64,000 nt of DNA, taken from NCBI GenBank assembly GCA_021234155.1, contig JAJEKV010000015.1, forward strand, positions 10,130,101 to 10,194,100. The letters run 5' to 3'. Made by a program: the position numbers and the translations under genes. Of this stretch, positions 31,545-43,805 are shown piece by piece. How positions within the stretch are numbered: position 1 is the first letter of the stretch; every line of letters begins with the position of its first letter. Below the pieces are notes generated by a model, which did not search any database, had not been told where the DNA came from, and worked only from the letters and a program-made list of their open reading frames with translations. Origin of the DNA: Isoetes taiwanensis (taxonomy: Eukaryota > Streptophyta > Lycopodiopsida > Isoetales > Isoetaceae).

Positions 31545-32092
31545 GAAGGAAGGAAGGAAGGAAGTATATTTTTACGTCGCACCAATAACCCCTATGGATA
31601 TGTTCCTATTAGCTGTCCACCTTCAGTGTGAACAATCGAGAGGAGCTATATATTCATGTACGATCCTACGCCCGTGCTGTTCTCGGGACCTCGATCGCCG
31701 TCCAGATTACGCTTTACGCTGCTTGAGACATACCTCTACCTATTACATGGCTTTGGGAATTATATGTATCTTGATCGTTGATCCAAGATCCTACGGCTCA
31801 TGTTGCTTTAGATTTTTGCCACATGGCGCGATCTCGATTGGACATACCCTACGACACATGGCTTTGGGAATTATATGTATCTTGATCGTCGATCCAAGAT
31901 CCTACGGCTCATGTTGCTTTAGATTTTTGCCACATGGCGCGATCTCGATTGGGTCCAAGATCCTACGACTCACATTAAATGCTTGGTCCTTAAGGAAGGA
32001 AGGAGAGGCTTTTAAAAATTTTATGTTCTTTGGAGATTTGAACCCTGGTCATTGCCTCTCAAGCCCCCCCATTCTAGCCACTAGACCAAGCA
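31545..32092 (-). mobile_element. tRNA-derived SINE-like element with (CTTC)n tail
   Basis: On the minus strand it begins GCTTGGTCTAGTGGCTAGAA (box A, 32070-32088) and continues to GGTTCAAATCTCC (box B, 32032-32044). The box-to-box distance is normal for tRNA-type pol III promoters. It runs about 550 bases to a (CTTC)n tail at 31545-31564. A 111-base internal duplication (31747 and 31858) makes it longer than usual. The tail and the 50 bases before it are shared with 8867-8950, supporting a real dispersed family. Confidence 0.7.
31747..31957. repeat. 111-base tandem duplication inside the SINE-like body
   Basis: CATGGCTTTGGGAATTATAT at 31746 recurs at 31857, and the two copies are almost identical through GCGCGATCTCGATTGG. 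Because 111 is divisible by three, the plus-strand frame at 31594-32106 stays open through both and repeats its peptide. That frame is probably not a gene. Confidence 0.92.
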
Positions 32093-32215
32093 TTAATTTA
32101 TTATAATTAATGTTTAAAATATACTTGAAGGTGATGGCGAATTAAGATAAGTCTATTTTTACAATGGCATGCAAATGAGTGTGCACATCTGCTATTGGGC
32201 CATTATTCAAATATA
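32093..32215. other. Spacer between SINE-like element and LINE
   Basis: AT-rich spacer. No feature seen. Confidence 0.4.
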
Positions 32216-33420
32216 TTTTTTTTTTTTTTTGGAGAAAAGGAAGATTTATATTTATCATATAAGAAAGTTACATCTCGGATATGTAAAGACGTAACCATTG
32301 AGGTTCACAAAAGTGCTTTTAGCACAGAAAGAACAACCTAAAACAAAAATGGGACCTGAGTCCTTTTACGTAAAGAGAGTGTACGCAAGGTAGCTCGGAC
32401 AGAGGAAGGGATCTTGTACCGTGAAATCCAAATCCGAACCAATTTTCTTCATCAATGATCACTGGAGTCTCAAGCCACTCCTGGCCCATTCGCCAGCCAA
32501 TCTCTCATTCCCATCTGGAAGGCCAGCAAAGAACCAAAAGAGGGGTCAAGCCAAAGGAAAAGGATGATGGCTTCCCATGGTCATTCCGTAAGGCTTTGTG
32601 ATGGTAAAACATGTCTCAAGTAGAGAATTGATCCTCAAGCACAACCTTCATAGCAAAAATAGGAATCATTGCTGATGTGAGCTTGATAACCATTGAGCAG
32701 AAAGGCTTCTAAGCTTTTTGAGGTCTCATCAATGGAAGGGATAAGGCCCAATGTTGTCGGTTATTAAAGATTTCGTAGCAGCCAGCAAAATTAGACAAGT
32801 CGTGAAGATTAGGCTTTACGCTTCCATTGTAAGGGCAATCGCCACTCAAAACCACATGTAATGATCATCACTGCTGTATATCATAACAAACAAAGACATT
32901 ACAAACCAAATAAATTTCCCCTATTGGATGGCCTATGCACAATCACTTTTGTCTTGTTTATCGCTTTTATGAGCCATAGCAATTCGAGATCTCATCTAAA
33001 AGGCTACTTTCATCCAAGCTATATCCACCTTTGATTTGAATAATTAACCCCGTTCTCGTTTCCAAATAATCCGTAGAGCAGCTTTGCCTAATGGTGTTCA
33101 AGAAGTCGCTTTGATCCTTCTGCTAAAAGGTCCATGATGTTGGCCCAATTCGTCGTAGATTGTGACCTTTGACCTCGAGATAAGTATTCAGCCATCTCCA
33201 AAATTCCCTCGATTTTGGGGCACCAAACATATGTCTAATAGTCTCGCACTGTTTCACAAAGTTTCATGCTGATTTTGTCCTCAAGGTCTTTTACATCTCT
33301 TTAAAACATATTATGATTGGATATTGTTTGTTTGATTCATGCCAACCAAGTCGTGAGTTTCACCTACCGATCCCAAATCATCTTCCCATAAGTCCCCATT
33401 GTCATTAAACTGCATAAATT
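32216..33420 (-). mobile_element. LINE (non-LTR retrotransposon) 3' end
   Basis: The element ends on the minus strand in a 15-A tail (poly-T at 32216-32230). At 33127-33248 a minus frame of about 41 codons reads CETIRHMFGAPKSREFWRWL and on to GPTSWTF. This is the zf-RVT Cys region that follows plant LINE reverse transcriptase. Lower down, broken RNase H-like segments are read (GSVKPNLH, RDWLANGPGVA). Order, strand and tail fit a 5'-truncated LINE. No frame is functional. Confidence 0.7.
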
Positions 33421-34544
33421 TTAAAGTAAGCAAATAAATTTTGCAAAGGCATCCCCTTGAAGCAGTTTATGGTTGTTCCGCAAAAAGGAAGGTAGAAAAA
33501 TAAAAGATGAGCTATCATATATTCCTACATAATACTTGCATGTATAGGAGAAAATTATACTCTTTCCCTGCCAGCCACTTCTACTTATCCTTGGTAATAA
33601 AACATTAGTAGCCATATCTTATACCCTTTGAAGCGTGTATGACAAGTTAACAAAGTTTCTGTATGTGCATAAACGTTTGTGTCTGCTTGTGCATAATGGG
33701 ATATACCAAGAATGCTGAAATTAGGTGGATCCTAGGGGCCAAAATTGCATCTTCGCATTTCTATGGTTATGCAATGTGATCACCATTGAAAATGTGTGTA
33801 TTAACAAGAATCCCAGAGACATCAAAGTTGTCCAGAAAATGCAAGACACGAATCAACTAAGCAAGTGATATCCATCTGGATACATAACTTGAAATGTCCC
33901 ATAAGCAAACTTTGCAGCACAAGCATACTATACACTGCTATGTAAATACTAAGCAACATGGTTCACCATCCATGTCAAAACACGGCATTGGTTTTAATGT
34001 TCCCAATTTTGAAGAGCTGCAGCAAGTAGAAACAAATTATACACTTGTATGAAATTTTCAACTCTAGTACAACAACTTGACATTTCAACAGGTCATAGGT
34101 TCCTTTGCAATATGTCTAAAAATATCCAGGACATAATTAGAACATATCGATTTGTAAAATAGCTCAATTGTTATTGCATACCCAATTACATACTAGCAGA
34201 TCTAGAAATACACTTTCACAACAAAGAACATGGTAATATGGCCATAAGTGCTAGCATGACCTAATAAATGATGTTAAAACAATTCCTATATTGTCAGCAA
34301 TTCAATGTAAGAGCCATCCAAATCTAATGCATGCACGCATATTTCGTTTTGCTGGGCATCTAGGCAGATTTGTTAGGAAATCTGATTGCAAAAATTTCTC
34401 CTATTATAGGATTGGTCCTTGTTTTTCAAAAATGGCAACTATTTTTGACATCAAGCACTCCACATCAAGTGCTCATTATCTTCGGCGAAAAACCTCCAAC
34501 TACTGGGAAGCCTTTCCCTGGCATTCAAATAAATGAGCGTTACA
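33421..34544. other. Unassigned AT-rich sequence
   Basis: Two overlapping plus frames at 34291-34558 have no recognised domain. Nothing else was seen. Confidence 0.35.
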
Positions 34545-34683
34545 TATTGGAAAAGTAGATTGACACATTCACAAGCTTACCTGACAATAGAAAATGATTC
34601 TCCAAGAATTGCATATTGGAAAAGTAGATTGACACATTCACAAGCTTACCTGACAGTAGAAAAAGATTCTCCAAGAATTGCAG
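34545..34683. repeat. 69-base tandem duplication
   Basis: TATTGGAAAAGTAGATTGAC at 34545 recurs at 34614. The copies differ at only a few positions through CTCCAAGAATTGCA, so this is a fairly recent event. Confidence 0.95.
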
Positions 34684-36389
34684 GCAAGTCCTACTATTTA
34701 TGTCTTTAGCAACTTGTGCATCCAATGTTCCAGAAAGGCTAGGTAGCACCATGTATTTAGTCATAGAAGAACATATTGGTGACGTCAGATAATCTCTTGG
34801 TCAAATCTCTTGGCAAAAGTAAAGATTACATCTGATTGACTTGATGACAAGTCCCCTGCATGTTTGAAACTTGAAGCAAGGCGAGAAGACCTTTGATTGC
34901 AGCCAGCTTAGTTGTCAGTCCAGAAGTCCTCCTGTTCATGAACATCAAGCGAGCATCTCTCGCAAGGCTTTCCAGTCAAATCTCCGTATTAAGAAGTAAA
35001 ATAGGAACATCATTGCCAGCACATCGTTGTTAATCTGGTACAAAAACTTCACATCGATCATGCATTCCCATACTACTAGATAAGAGCAATGCTCGTTTCT
35101 TAGAGTAGGGCGTCCGTATTTGGCAACGCGCCTCATCCCTAACGGGTTTCATGCCAAAAGCGCCAAAGTAAGTACGCATTGTGCCACAAATCAGAAACTT
35201 TGTGCCCTACTCTTGGTGCGTTAGGGTTCCTGGAATTGGTGCAGCAGCGTCCTCACTCGACACCCCGGTGCCCCTTTGAATGGGTCACCCAATGCCAAGG
35301 AAATGGAAATGGCGGCAGCTTTGACGGTGCAGCTGCGTCTGAAATATGGTGCGTTTACTGACCGTTGATGGTGCAGACACGCCACGCTTATGGGAACATG
35401 ATCTGCCCCAGACTGGAACATGAAGTAGCCATTTTGGTGCATGGGAAGAGTTTACTCATCAAGCTCTCGGCTGATCTTACTGTTTATAGCCACCACAATT
35501 AGGTCTCCACTCCGCTTTTTTATGCATGCAATTTTTGGCGCTGTGGTTTTTTACATCAGCCACCTACCTTTATGGTGATCAAGAACCACTGGGTATGGTC
35601 AAGTGATCAACTGCATGGAGAGGTGCATATAATGGTATATGCCCCAACCATTAGGATTATCAATCGGCTTCTTCTAGATCTCTTTCTTTTCAGGTCATGC
35701 ATGTCTTTCCCTCCTAATTCAAGGGTTTAGGGATGCCACAGCAGCAATCCGAAACAGGCCTACTCCTCCACCATTTGTGCTATCTGTCTCCCAAGGCTGC
35801 AAACCATCCATGTCACCAATCCTTGTGTTTATCCTGATCATTGATTGGGATTTCAGTTCTTCCAAAGCAGCTCATAGTTTGAATTTTGAATTGTGATGAG
35901 CGCCAAGTTGCTAGATATTACTCCCTGCTTCTACCAGCCATGCAACACTTCCTTGCATCCTCATTGCATACGCTTCCCATCATCATGCCTATCTCTACTA
36001 GATCAGGAAGAGTCCTTGGATCAGACATCTCTAGATGTTGCCACTTCATCTTGAGAGACATGCCATCAGGGCCAGGAGCCAAGCACAGACTAGAATCTTG
36101 CTGATAATCCATCTGATGCTCCCTACTGCCTAACCTTAAGCAATGTCAACTCCAGAAAGAAGGTTGCGCGAAATATGAAACGTGGTGGTTGGTCCCTCGA
36201 AAACAAGATAAAAAGGCAAGAGAAGAAGCTGCCAAAAATATAGAAAGGAATGGCGAACAGAAGAAGAAAATTAGGAGAAGCTAAGGAACAAGAAAGGGCT
36301 GGAGTTGAAGAGGTTCCAAAGAATCTAACATGTTCCCTGCCTTTGGTCCAAGAAATCACCCCTGTGATAGAGGCAGCCATATCAAGGTA
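34684..36389. other. Unassigned sequence with one coding-like minus frame
   Basis: The minus frame 35918-36112 contains MSLKMKWQHLEMSDPRTLPD and continues in a balanced composition. It looks coding-like but has no family I recognise. A short inverted repeat AGAGTAGGGC/GCCCTACTCT lies at about 35102 and 35207. No other signals. Confidence 0.3.
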
Positions 36390-36720
36390 AGCCAGAGCAG
36401 TAGCAGTTTCGCGCAGCAAGAGAGAAAAGGATTAGCTAAACGAAGCAACAAAGGTATGTCATATGTTGTTTTTGGTTTTCTACTTTCTAGTATCAACACA
36501 ATGTGCATTGTAGGCTGCCGCTGAAGAAGACTAATATCACAGCCGTGATGAAGAAAACCAGTTAGAAGACATGCAACAAGATAACTTCCATGTAAGTAAA
36601 TGATTCTGCTATTTGGTCAAGTTTCTCTTTGTAATATTTGTATTAAAATGGTACTTATTGCAGGAGGATAAGTGGAGTTGAGGCTGACTTCCAAGGTAAT
36701 GAAAATGACAATCATGTTGA
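36390..36720 (+). other. Cluster of splice-site-like junctions
   Basis: Donor-like AAAG|GTATGT at 36454, acceptor-like TTGTAG| at 36513, donor-like CAT|GTAAGT at 36592 and acceptor-like TTGCAG| at 36663 alternate correctly. They would give introns of 60 and 72 bases. The bracketed exons are rich in Glu, Asp, Gln and Lys codons but contain stops. This may be a decayed gene or chance. Confidence 0.25.
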
Positions 36721-38829
36721 AGCACACCCATCAACTGTATGAAGATAGTCAGCTGCCAGTCAGCCCAAGTGAGGTAGATTGTAGTGCATTGAAGATACAC
36801 ACGTAATGCTATCATGGCACACGACATCTGAAGCTCAAAATTCTGTCCAATCTGTCTTCCATGAAGATTCCCCATGTTCCTTCTATTCCATGCACCTACA
36901 GGATGTAGGCTCTTGGCCTTGCAATAATCGTGAAGGTACGAACATTGGTAGAAGAACCTCTGTGCCACGAGGCCCGTTAGTAGCATTTACAGATCTGATT
37001 ATGTAAATTCTAATGCAGCGTTTATGTGTAATGCAAATTCCATTAAGCTGGTCGCAAAAAAGGTTTATGTAATGCAAATTTTGGTGAAGCTGGTTTTGTG
37101 TTGACAATGAATGTTGATAATCTAATGCAAATCTGCAAAAGTATGTTGGCGTCTGTGTGTTTGTGTTGTTATTATGTGTGATAGATTGTGTATTGGCATG
37201 TTTTAGAGTTCCAATTTGGGGATAAATAGGTGTTGAAACTGATGCAAGGGGTGTTGCATCTAGGTTCAAACTCGTTCCATTGCAGGTACGTTCATGTTCC
37301 CTATTTCAGGCTTCTTCTTGTTCTAAATCAGGGATTTATGTGTTCATTTCTAGGCAACTTCTGTGAACTATTGAAGTCCAAAAACCAGCCTCTCTCTGTT
37401 TGTCTGGATTTAGACCAGCCTTAGAATTTTTTACCCCACCAAAACCTATATCATTCTCTTCCTTTACCTTCTAAAGTTTCCAAAAATGCCATTTCCGTAA
37501 GTTGGAGTTTCCAGGTTTGTAACTGTAGTAATTTGAGGGGAGCCCTTATTTGGACCAACTATGGGCATCCCACTCCTGCTACGCCTCTTCATGGGTTCCT
37601 ACTCAAAACGTGGCCAAGGCCAAGGCATGATTTGATCTTCTTTTGTCAAGTTCTGCTGCATGGCCTGCCATAGAGTACACGGTTTATGTCTATCCTGGCT
37701 CTCCAAGGATCTTGACATCTAAAGCTACTGAACCATTCACCAAATTTTCATCTTGCCCCCACTCTACAAGCATCAAGGTCTTCCAAAACATCTAAAATTT
37801 TCTGAACTCAGAAGCCTGCTGCAAAAAGACCCAGAGTCCCACTCATAAATAAATTAAAATCAAAACAGTGTGGCATCTCATGTTTCCCCATGCTTGATAG
37901 AACTGGTAATGTGTCTAACCCTTAAGCAGGCCCATCAGAGATTGGGATACCTGATCCAGCTACTTGCTACGCTTCTTCCATGCTCAAGTCTCCAAAGCAG
38001 CATCAGCAAATCTATGATGAACCTGCACTTTCCTGCCATTGTTGTCAATATAGCAGGCTAGGTTTGCTTGAACCATCAAGATGTTCAGGGTGCAACAACA
38101 ACTGATCCAGATAAAAAGATTGGTGGATGCATGGGAGAATAAACATCATTATGTCAAATACACAAAATCCATAGTAATGTTATTTGTGAACATGGAATAT
38201 AGAACAGGTTAAATTCCATCCTCAGACTGAATTATTCAAAACTAAGTTTGTTTCTTATGCCATTGACTGCAGTGTGATGCAACACGCTTTAACTAATATG
38301 CTGCAAAAATGCCATTAGTTTCCCACTACTGTATAAGAAGCTAAACAAACTCATGCAAATTCATCTTGCATTTCTTTGTGACAACAGGTAATAAAATAGC
38401 CTGGTTTCAGTTTGTGCAAACGTAACTGTACCTATTACGATGCCATATCACAGCAAAATGTACCGTGTTGTTCTCACATCACTACAATCCATGTGGAAAA
38501 ATTATGACATATAATCGCCATCAGGTTGCAAATCTCCCGGGCTGATAAATTGATTTGACAGAGATGCAGCCAATGCCGTAACCAGGCCACATCAACATAT
38601 ATGTTCCTCCCGCAAGCCCTGGGTCCAATGAGAGTGAAACTAACATTTCTATATAAAGGTAAGATTGATCCTTCGTGCCCCGGGACCGCTGAATCCTTAC
38701 TAGTTTACTAAGAAAACACAAGTGAGAGAAATTATGAATCATGTATTGTAATGAATCATAGCCACATAAATAGACCATAAAAGGTATTTTTATGGAAAAG
38801 GTGAAAGCTACTAGGTAGCTAATGCTAAG
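36721..38829. other. Unassigned sequence
   Basis: A 128-codon minus frame (36883-37269) is rich in Asn and Thr and looks non-genic. A short repeat of TTTATGTAATGCAAATT lies near 37020-37080. A minus frame at 38521-38778 has a Gly-rich stretch (LSLDPGLAGGTYMLMWPGYG) without recognised family. Confidence 0.3.
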
Positions 38830-39971
38830 CCTTTTTATAGCGCATCACGCTTAAGAATATATGTTCCTCGCTTAAACACCCACCGCGACTTTTAGTCTTC
38901 ACCAAATAAAAATATAGAAAAATATTGTGTCTAAGAAAGAAGACCAAATATTGCACTCCACTGCGAATTTGGTCTCGCACTCTGATGAAAAAACCTTGGT
39001 CGCCACAAAGGAAAACCCAGTGCTGGGCTAATCTTCTTAATATTTATGCTTATTCTCAAGGACACCAAGAGCTTTAACATTGTCTTGATGTCTCTTTCAC
39101 CTAGAGTTTAGTGAAAATGTCTCTAACCATACTTTAGGCTGGACAATATTCCAACTTGGCACACGCCAGCTTTGCAACTTCAAGCTTAACATAATGATAA
39201 TGTAACTCGCATGTGCCGGATTTGAATGCGTAACTGGCTTTTGATAAAGCTTATAAAGACTTTGATTATCACATTACAAGTATACTCCTGGCCCATCCTA
39301 AACTTGTCTTAAGCATTCTATCAAGCGCCGCGAATCCAAACAAGTTCGCTGCTCACAAAGATGCAACAACATATTCCCGGCTCTCACAGTGAGAAAAAAT
39401 ACATCGTTGTTTTTACTCATCCAAGATACACCGAGATTTTCCTAAAAAGAAACAAGAACCACTTGTTGATCGACATGTGTCCTGACAACCAATTCCCCAA
39501 TCAGACCGCGGTATCCAAGCAACCGAAGCACTCAAACCTCGTCATACTATATGTGATACCATAATGAATAAAGTGCTCTTAAGATATCCCCAAACACGCT
39601 AGTATTATGTGCCAATGTTCTCGCCGTGATTATCATGAATTGACCAAGAGTATTGGCAAAGTGTAACTACTATCCGTCTAGTTGCATTTGAAAGATAAGC
39701 ATTAGAGCTCGGCAAGACTTGCATGAAGAACACTTCGCGATTTCTAGCCGCATCCTCATAAGTCAATCGGACACCGCCTCTTCACACTCTTTGTTTTCGC
39801 GGAACCAACCGCAATGGAGTAGGTTGCTCTTTTAGCGTAAAGTAAACCTAAATTTCAAGAAGTGCTCCCAATGTACTTAGACTGTGAGAGTTGAAGCAAA
39901 CCTTTGTCTTTATCTCGTTTGACCTGAATACCTAAACATGAGTGTATTTTCCCCATGTCAACCATCTCAAA
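38830..39971 (-). mobile_element. Copia fragment: end of reverse transcriptase and RNase H
   Basis: On the minus strand FEMVDMGKIHSCLGIQVKRD then GLLQLSQSKYI (39875-39971) match the end of copia RT. RNase H pieces follow, including a YGITYS-like segment near 39540, a PVTHSNPAHAS/CELHYHYVK-like end near 39190-39240 and a DIFTK-like segment near 39120. Frames are heavily broken. The 38830-39050 part may be LTR, but no second copy was found. Confidence 0.65.
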
Positions 39972-40824
39972 TGCAGAAGATAGTCTCCTCTTGACTGCTT
40001 GCAACCTGGCCTTGCAAAGCTCTTCCTTCCTTAAAGAAGAGCTGAAAAACTAGTCCCTTTGAGATGGTTATCATACTAAAGAATATGTAGGCGACTAAGA
40101 AGATCATGAAACTAAACCAACAGATGTCGAGGACGATCAGGTCTTGCCGCTCCCACCCTAGTAGCATAGACAACTCTAACAATCTTCACATACATGATGT
40201 CAGGGAAGAAATGCAAAGCCTCATCCACAGCTGAATGGGCATCAATTTCCGCCTCTGCAACCCCTACAATATGCAAAGTCAAGGTATTAGTAGCAGCAGA
40301 TATTGAGGCATCGTGGTCTTGTTTGCTAGTTTGATGTTGCGGCTCCTGGTCCACTACAAATTGTGGAGATGTCTGTACTCCCACCTCAACATGTTCCCTT
40401 CCAAATTTCTGCACTCCTGCATCAATACAATGCTTTTGCCGTGGCGATAATTTTGACTTTAATGTCTGCACTGAAGCATCACTTATTCCCACATACGAGC
40501 CATTAGAGTTTGGGACCAAGGCATGCATTAACTGTAACAATTGTGTCCATCTCACAATAGACATGGTCATAGATATGGCTGTCATCCCTCCCTCAGAATA
40601 AATAGTTTGTACTGATCACAAAGCGTAGGCAGAAAACCTTGAACCTGCAGGTCTAGGGCACATTGGAGATTCTTCCAGTCTTGAAAGGTAGATATACCAG
40701 ATCTGATCTCTAGCACTGGCTGTTGGGGACCAAAAATTCCTGCAATATTAGGCCCAAGTCCCAAGCCCCAAGTCCCTAGCCATTTTTTTCCATTCCCACA
40801 TCTACATTCCATTTTCACCCCCAT
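39972..40824 (-). CDS. Unidentified minus-strand ORFs
   Basis: Two abutting minus frames, 40582-40824 (80 codons) and 40112-40585 (157 codons), overlap by four bases in the manner ATGA. The second is among the longest frames in the window outside the LEA-like gene. It reads smoothly with balanced composition, including DASVQTLKSKLSPRQKHCID and MYVKIVRVVYATRVG. A third frame (39967-40182) overlaps its end and is hydrophobic. No family was recognised. It could be a captured host gene fragment beside the copia remnant. Confidence 0.3.
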
Positions 40825-41669
40825 GATGGTTATTTTACCAAAAACTCAGCTTTCGAATTTTCTTATCTAAATCATTTCTCATTTACTTATATTTATCCCC
40901 TTGATCTATCCATTTTACCTACTTTTAATTCCATATCCCATGTGTTCTATTGTTAAGCCCCACACCCTTGCCGCTTTGCTCAAAAACCCTAGTTGCCATT
41001 TTCTCATCCTCATTGCTTTCAAAACTTTTGCTAAAAGTTTTATTTCCATGCATTATTCTCCATCGCCACCATGTCCCTCTTATTTTCATCCTTCCCTTAA
41101 TATTTTCTTCCATGTCTCCAAAGGTCCCTGATTGGAATCCGTGGCCATGCAAAGGTTTTTTAGATGGCACATTAATTAATGTGTGCTTAATGTGAGCACG
41201 AGTTTTCCCAATGGTGAAACCTTTGAATCGCTTAAATCCTTTTATTCTTGGCCATTGAAACTTTTACCAACCATTTTCAAAAGGGCTAACTACAGTTATA
41301 CGGCCAAACATATGCAAAGAATACAATATCGTATCGCCTGTAGTAAACCCTAAAACTTCCCTACTATACCCGCTGTAACCCTTATATTTTGCATTTCCCG
41401 CTTCCCCTAAACGTAATGATCTTAAAATTAAGCTCTAAAATGTCAGAATCTCTAAATCAAAAATTATATATTGGGGTATGAGCCACTCTCAAGGTTTTTG
41501 ATGGGCACTTTTTAATTTGATTGGTCATAAAAAAGTTAGTACTCTTTTAGCCACCCGCCCTGTTTTAACAGCATTTCCGTAATTTTTGCAAAATATATGT
41601 GCATTTTTTTGTAATTTTTCCTTTTCTTTTTCTTTGTGGTCTTTTTTCAAAATGTATAATACATGTACA
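40825..41669. other. Unassigned AT-rich sequence
   Basis: Overlapping frames at 40901-41195 on both strands are hydrophobic or low-complexity shadows. No gene was recognised. Confidence 0.35.
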
Positions 41670-41770
41670 AACTAGCACCATTAAATATATTTGGCTCAAA
41701 TCTTATAGTATTTCACCTACTTTATTATATAGTATACTCCAATTTGTGGGAGCATACCCCACAAATGGGG
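41670..41770 (-). mobile_element. Foldback-element family, second partial copy
   Basis: In reverse complement, TGTGGGGTATGCTCCCACAA...AAATACTATAAGATTTGAG matches 43050-43115 (TGTGGGGTATGCATGTACAA...AAATACTATAAGGTTTGAG). It covers only the interior part of the element. Confidence 0.5.
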
Positions 41771-42859
41771 ATCACTATCTGTGGCCTATTGAGAGACACA
41801 TCCCTTGAATATGCCTATGAACTTGATTGCAATTCATGTTTTTTTTTTTTAATTATAAATAGATTAAAAGATAAGAAAATAATGAGTATCCCTCTAATAG
41901 GAAGTGGTTAACACATGATGAAATGAGGTGCACATTAATGTATTAACCCCTATGTTTGTATAATGGTATAAGCACATGAAAAATGCATGACATATGGCAC
42001 AAATTAATCTTATATATTATTGATGTTTTGGGAAATTAGGAAAGATCATGGAATATTTTTCATGGAATATTGAACTTATTTTTAGGGCAAAATTAGTCGG
42101 AGATACGAAGTATTGGGCAAAGATGATGCATCCTGGCCGGGATCATGAAAATTGGCCGATGGGTGATCCCACCTACGTAAAGTTGCTGTAACTGTAAGTT
42201 GTTGATAAAAATCTGTTGGGGTGGGACACATCTAATCATATAATTATAAGGAGCCAAGGATGAATAGAGGCATGCAACAGAGGTGCTGGGATTTGAGGGC
42301 GTGTGTCGTGAAGCCCTACTCCAAAATGGTAAGTGTTAGGCAGACTTTAACCTCGCTACACGCAAGAGAATGGCGCAGGAGAAAAATGTAGATAGCGTAA
42401 ATATAAAGAAGATATTCCACCTTCAGACTGGCCCTTAGGAATGGTGTACAGCACTATGGACTCAGGGTGCCGGGTAAATGTTAAAGAAGGTGTGATGGGA
42501 TCAATAATCTTGAGCAAGCTAAAAGAAATTTGACTTGGGTTGATGCCGGGCGGGTAGCTCCCCTCGCTGCATGGGGATCCCCCTACAAATGCAAGATCCA
42601 AGCCATTCCTCCGCAGCCCACCAAGCGATAAACGGAGAGCAAGGAGCGCCCTACCAAGGTTTGATAGGATGTAATTGTAAATGTAATCTAAGATTAGACC
42701 TGTTCATGTGGCTGAGAATGTTCAGATATTTAAGGCTTAAATTAGAATTATCGTTACTATAGATTTAAGCCAAGCCATAGTGGGTAGATTAACCTTAAAA
42801 TTACTGCAGATCTAGTCTATAAGCAAATGCATGATAGATCAAGATTTTTTGAAAGAAAG
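41771..42859. other. Unassigned sequence
   Basis: It includes moderately GC-rich DNA at 42080-42680 with a minus frame of 81 codons (42356-42601) and no recognised domain. Confidence 0.3.
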
Positions 42860-43296
42860 CAACACACAACTACCATTAACATTATTAACACGTAATTACT
42901 GCATTTTAACATTATTTAAATTAAACTCCCCTTTAAAACCCCCTTGGTTTGGGCATATTCACACGGGTTACTCCCGCATCAGAGTCAGAGGGATGGGCAT
43001 ATTTGCTCCTTTTATTCCATGATCCGGACTTAAATAGCAATCCTCGCTTGTGGGGTATGCATGTACAAGTTTTTGTATACCGTGATATTGAGATTTACAA
43101 AATACTATAAGGTTTGAGAGAATGTACTTAATGGTGTTAATTTTGTATATAAAATTTTAAATATATTTTGGGCTTCAGCCTCTAATGAACCCCTCGTATG
43201 AATATGCACCCAAACCAAAGGGGGTTTAAGGGGGATTTTAATTTAAATGTGTTAGCAATGGTTTGTGTTAATAATGTTAATGGTAGTTGTGTGTTG
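42860..43296. mobile_element. Foldback (long inverted repeat) element
   Basis: Left arm CAACACACAACTACCATTAA... (from 42860) and right arm ...GGTAGTTGTGTGTTG (to 43296) are reverse complements, with small gaps, over more than 100 bases. Each arm includes the TTTAAATTAAA, CCCC-TTAAA-CCCCC-TTGGTTTGGG and CATATTCA-ACG-GG blocks. The interior is about 200 bases. This is the shape of a non-autonomous TIR transposon or MITE. No transposase is present. Confidence 0.78.
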
Positions 43297-43500
43297 ATTG
43301 TTATATTAAAAATTTTTTTACAAAATACTTGCTAGGGTCTAATCTAGCAAATACTATACTTCAAGAACTAAACCTAGTTAGAAATTGAGAATTTGTTCTG
43401 GTTCCTCGGTTTGAATCCGTGCCCACGCCTCTTCACTCCGCACACACACAAATATGGTGAGGTATTACATCTAGCATTCTCTAGTAAAGGCCAAATACAA
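43297..43500. other. Unassigned flank
   Basis: It begins with an AT-rich stretch and includes a first, more diverged copy of the repeat below. Confidence 0.35.
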
Positions 43501-43805
43501 GGTACACATAGTAGAGGGCTGAGATTCCAAACCCCAAGACTACGCAGCCCCAAAGCTTTGGCACAAATACATAATACAACATTACACCTAGCATTTTCTA
43601 CACGGCCTGGTTCACATAGTGAAAGAGGGTTGAGGATCCCAAAACCCCATGACCATGTAGTAGCCCCAAAAGCAATGGCAATGATATATGGCAAGGTATT
43701 AAGCATCAAGAGTTCTATGGTAAATGTCACCATCACAAATTAATGGTTCACATAGTAGAGGGTCGAGATTCCAAACCCTCAAGACTACAGCCCTAGCGTC
43801 CCGAC
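43501..43805. repeat. Imperfect tandem repeat, 108-136 base unit
   Basis: GGTWCACATAGTRGAGGG...GAGATTCCAAACCC..AAGACTA recurs at 43501, 43609 and 43745. The open frames on both strands across it are products of the repeat. Confidence 0.8.

Noticed and set aside
31594-32106. 170-codon plus-strand ORF
   Set aside because: It runs through the body of a minus-strand SINE-like element, and its repeated peptide reflects the 111-base duplication.
43374-43743. 116-120 codon ORFs on both strands
   Set aside because: They are created by the imperfect tandem repeat. No codon preference or domain was seen.
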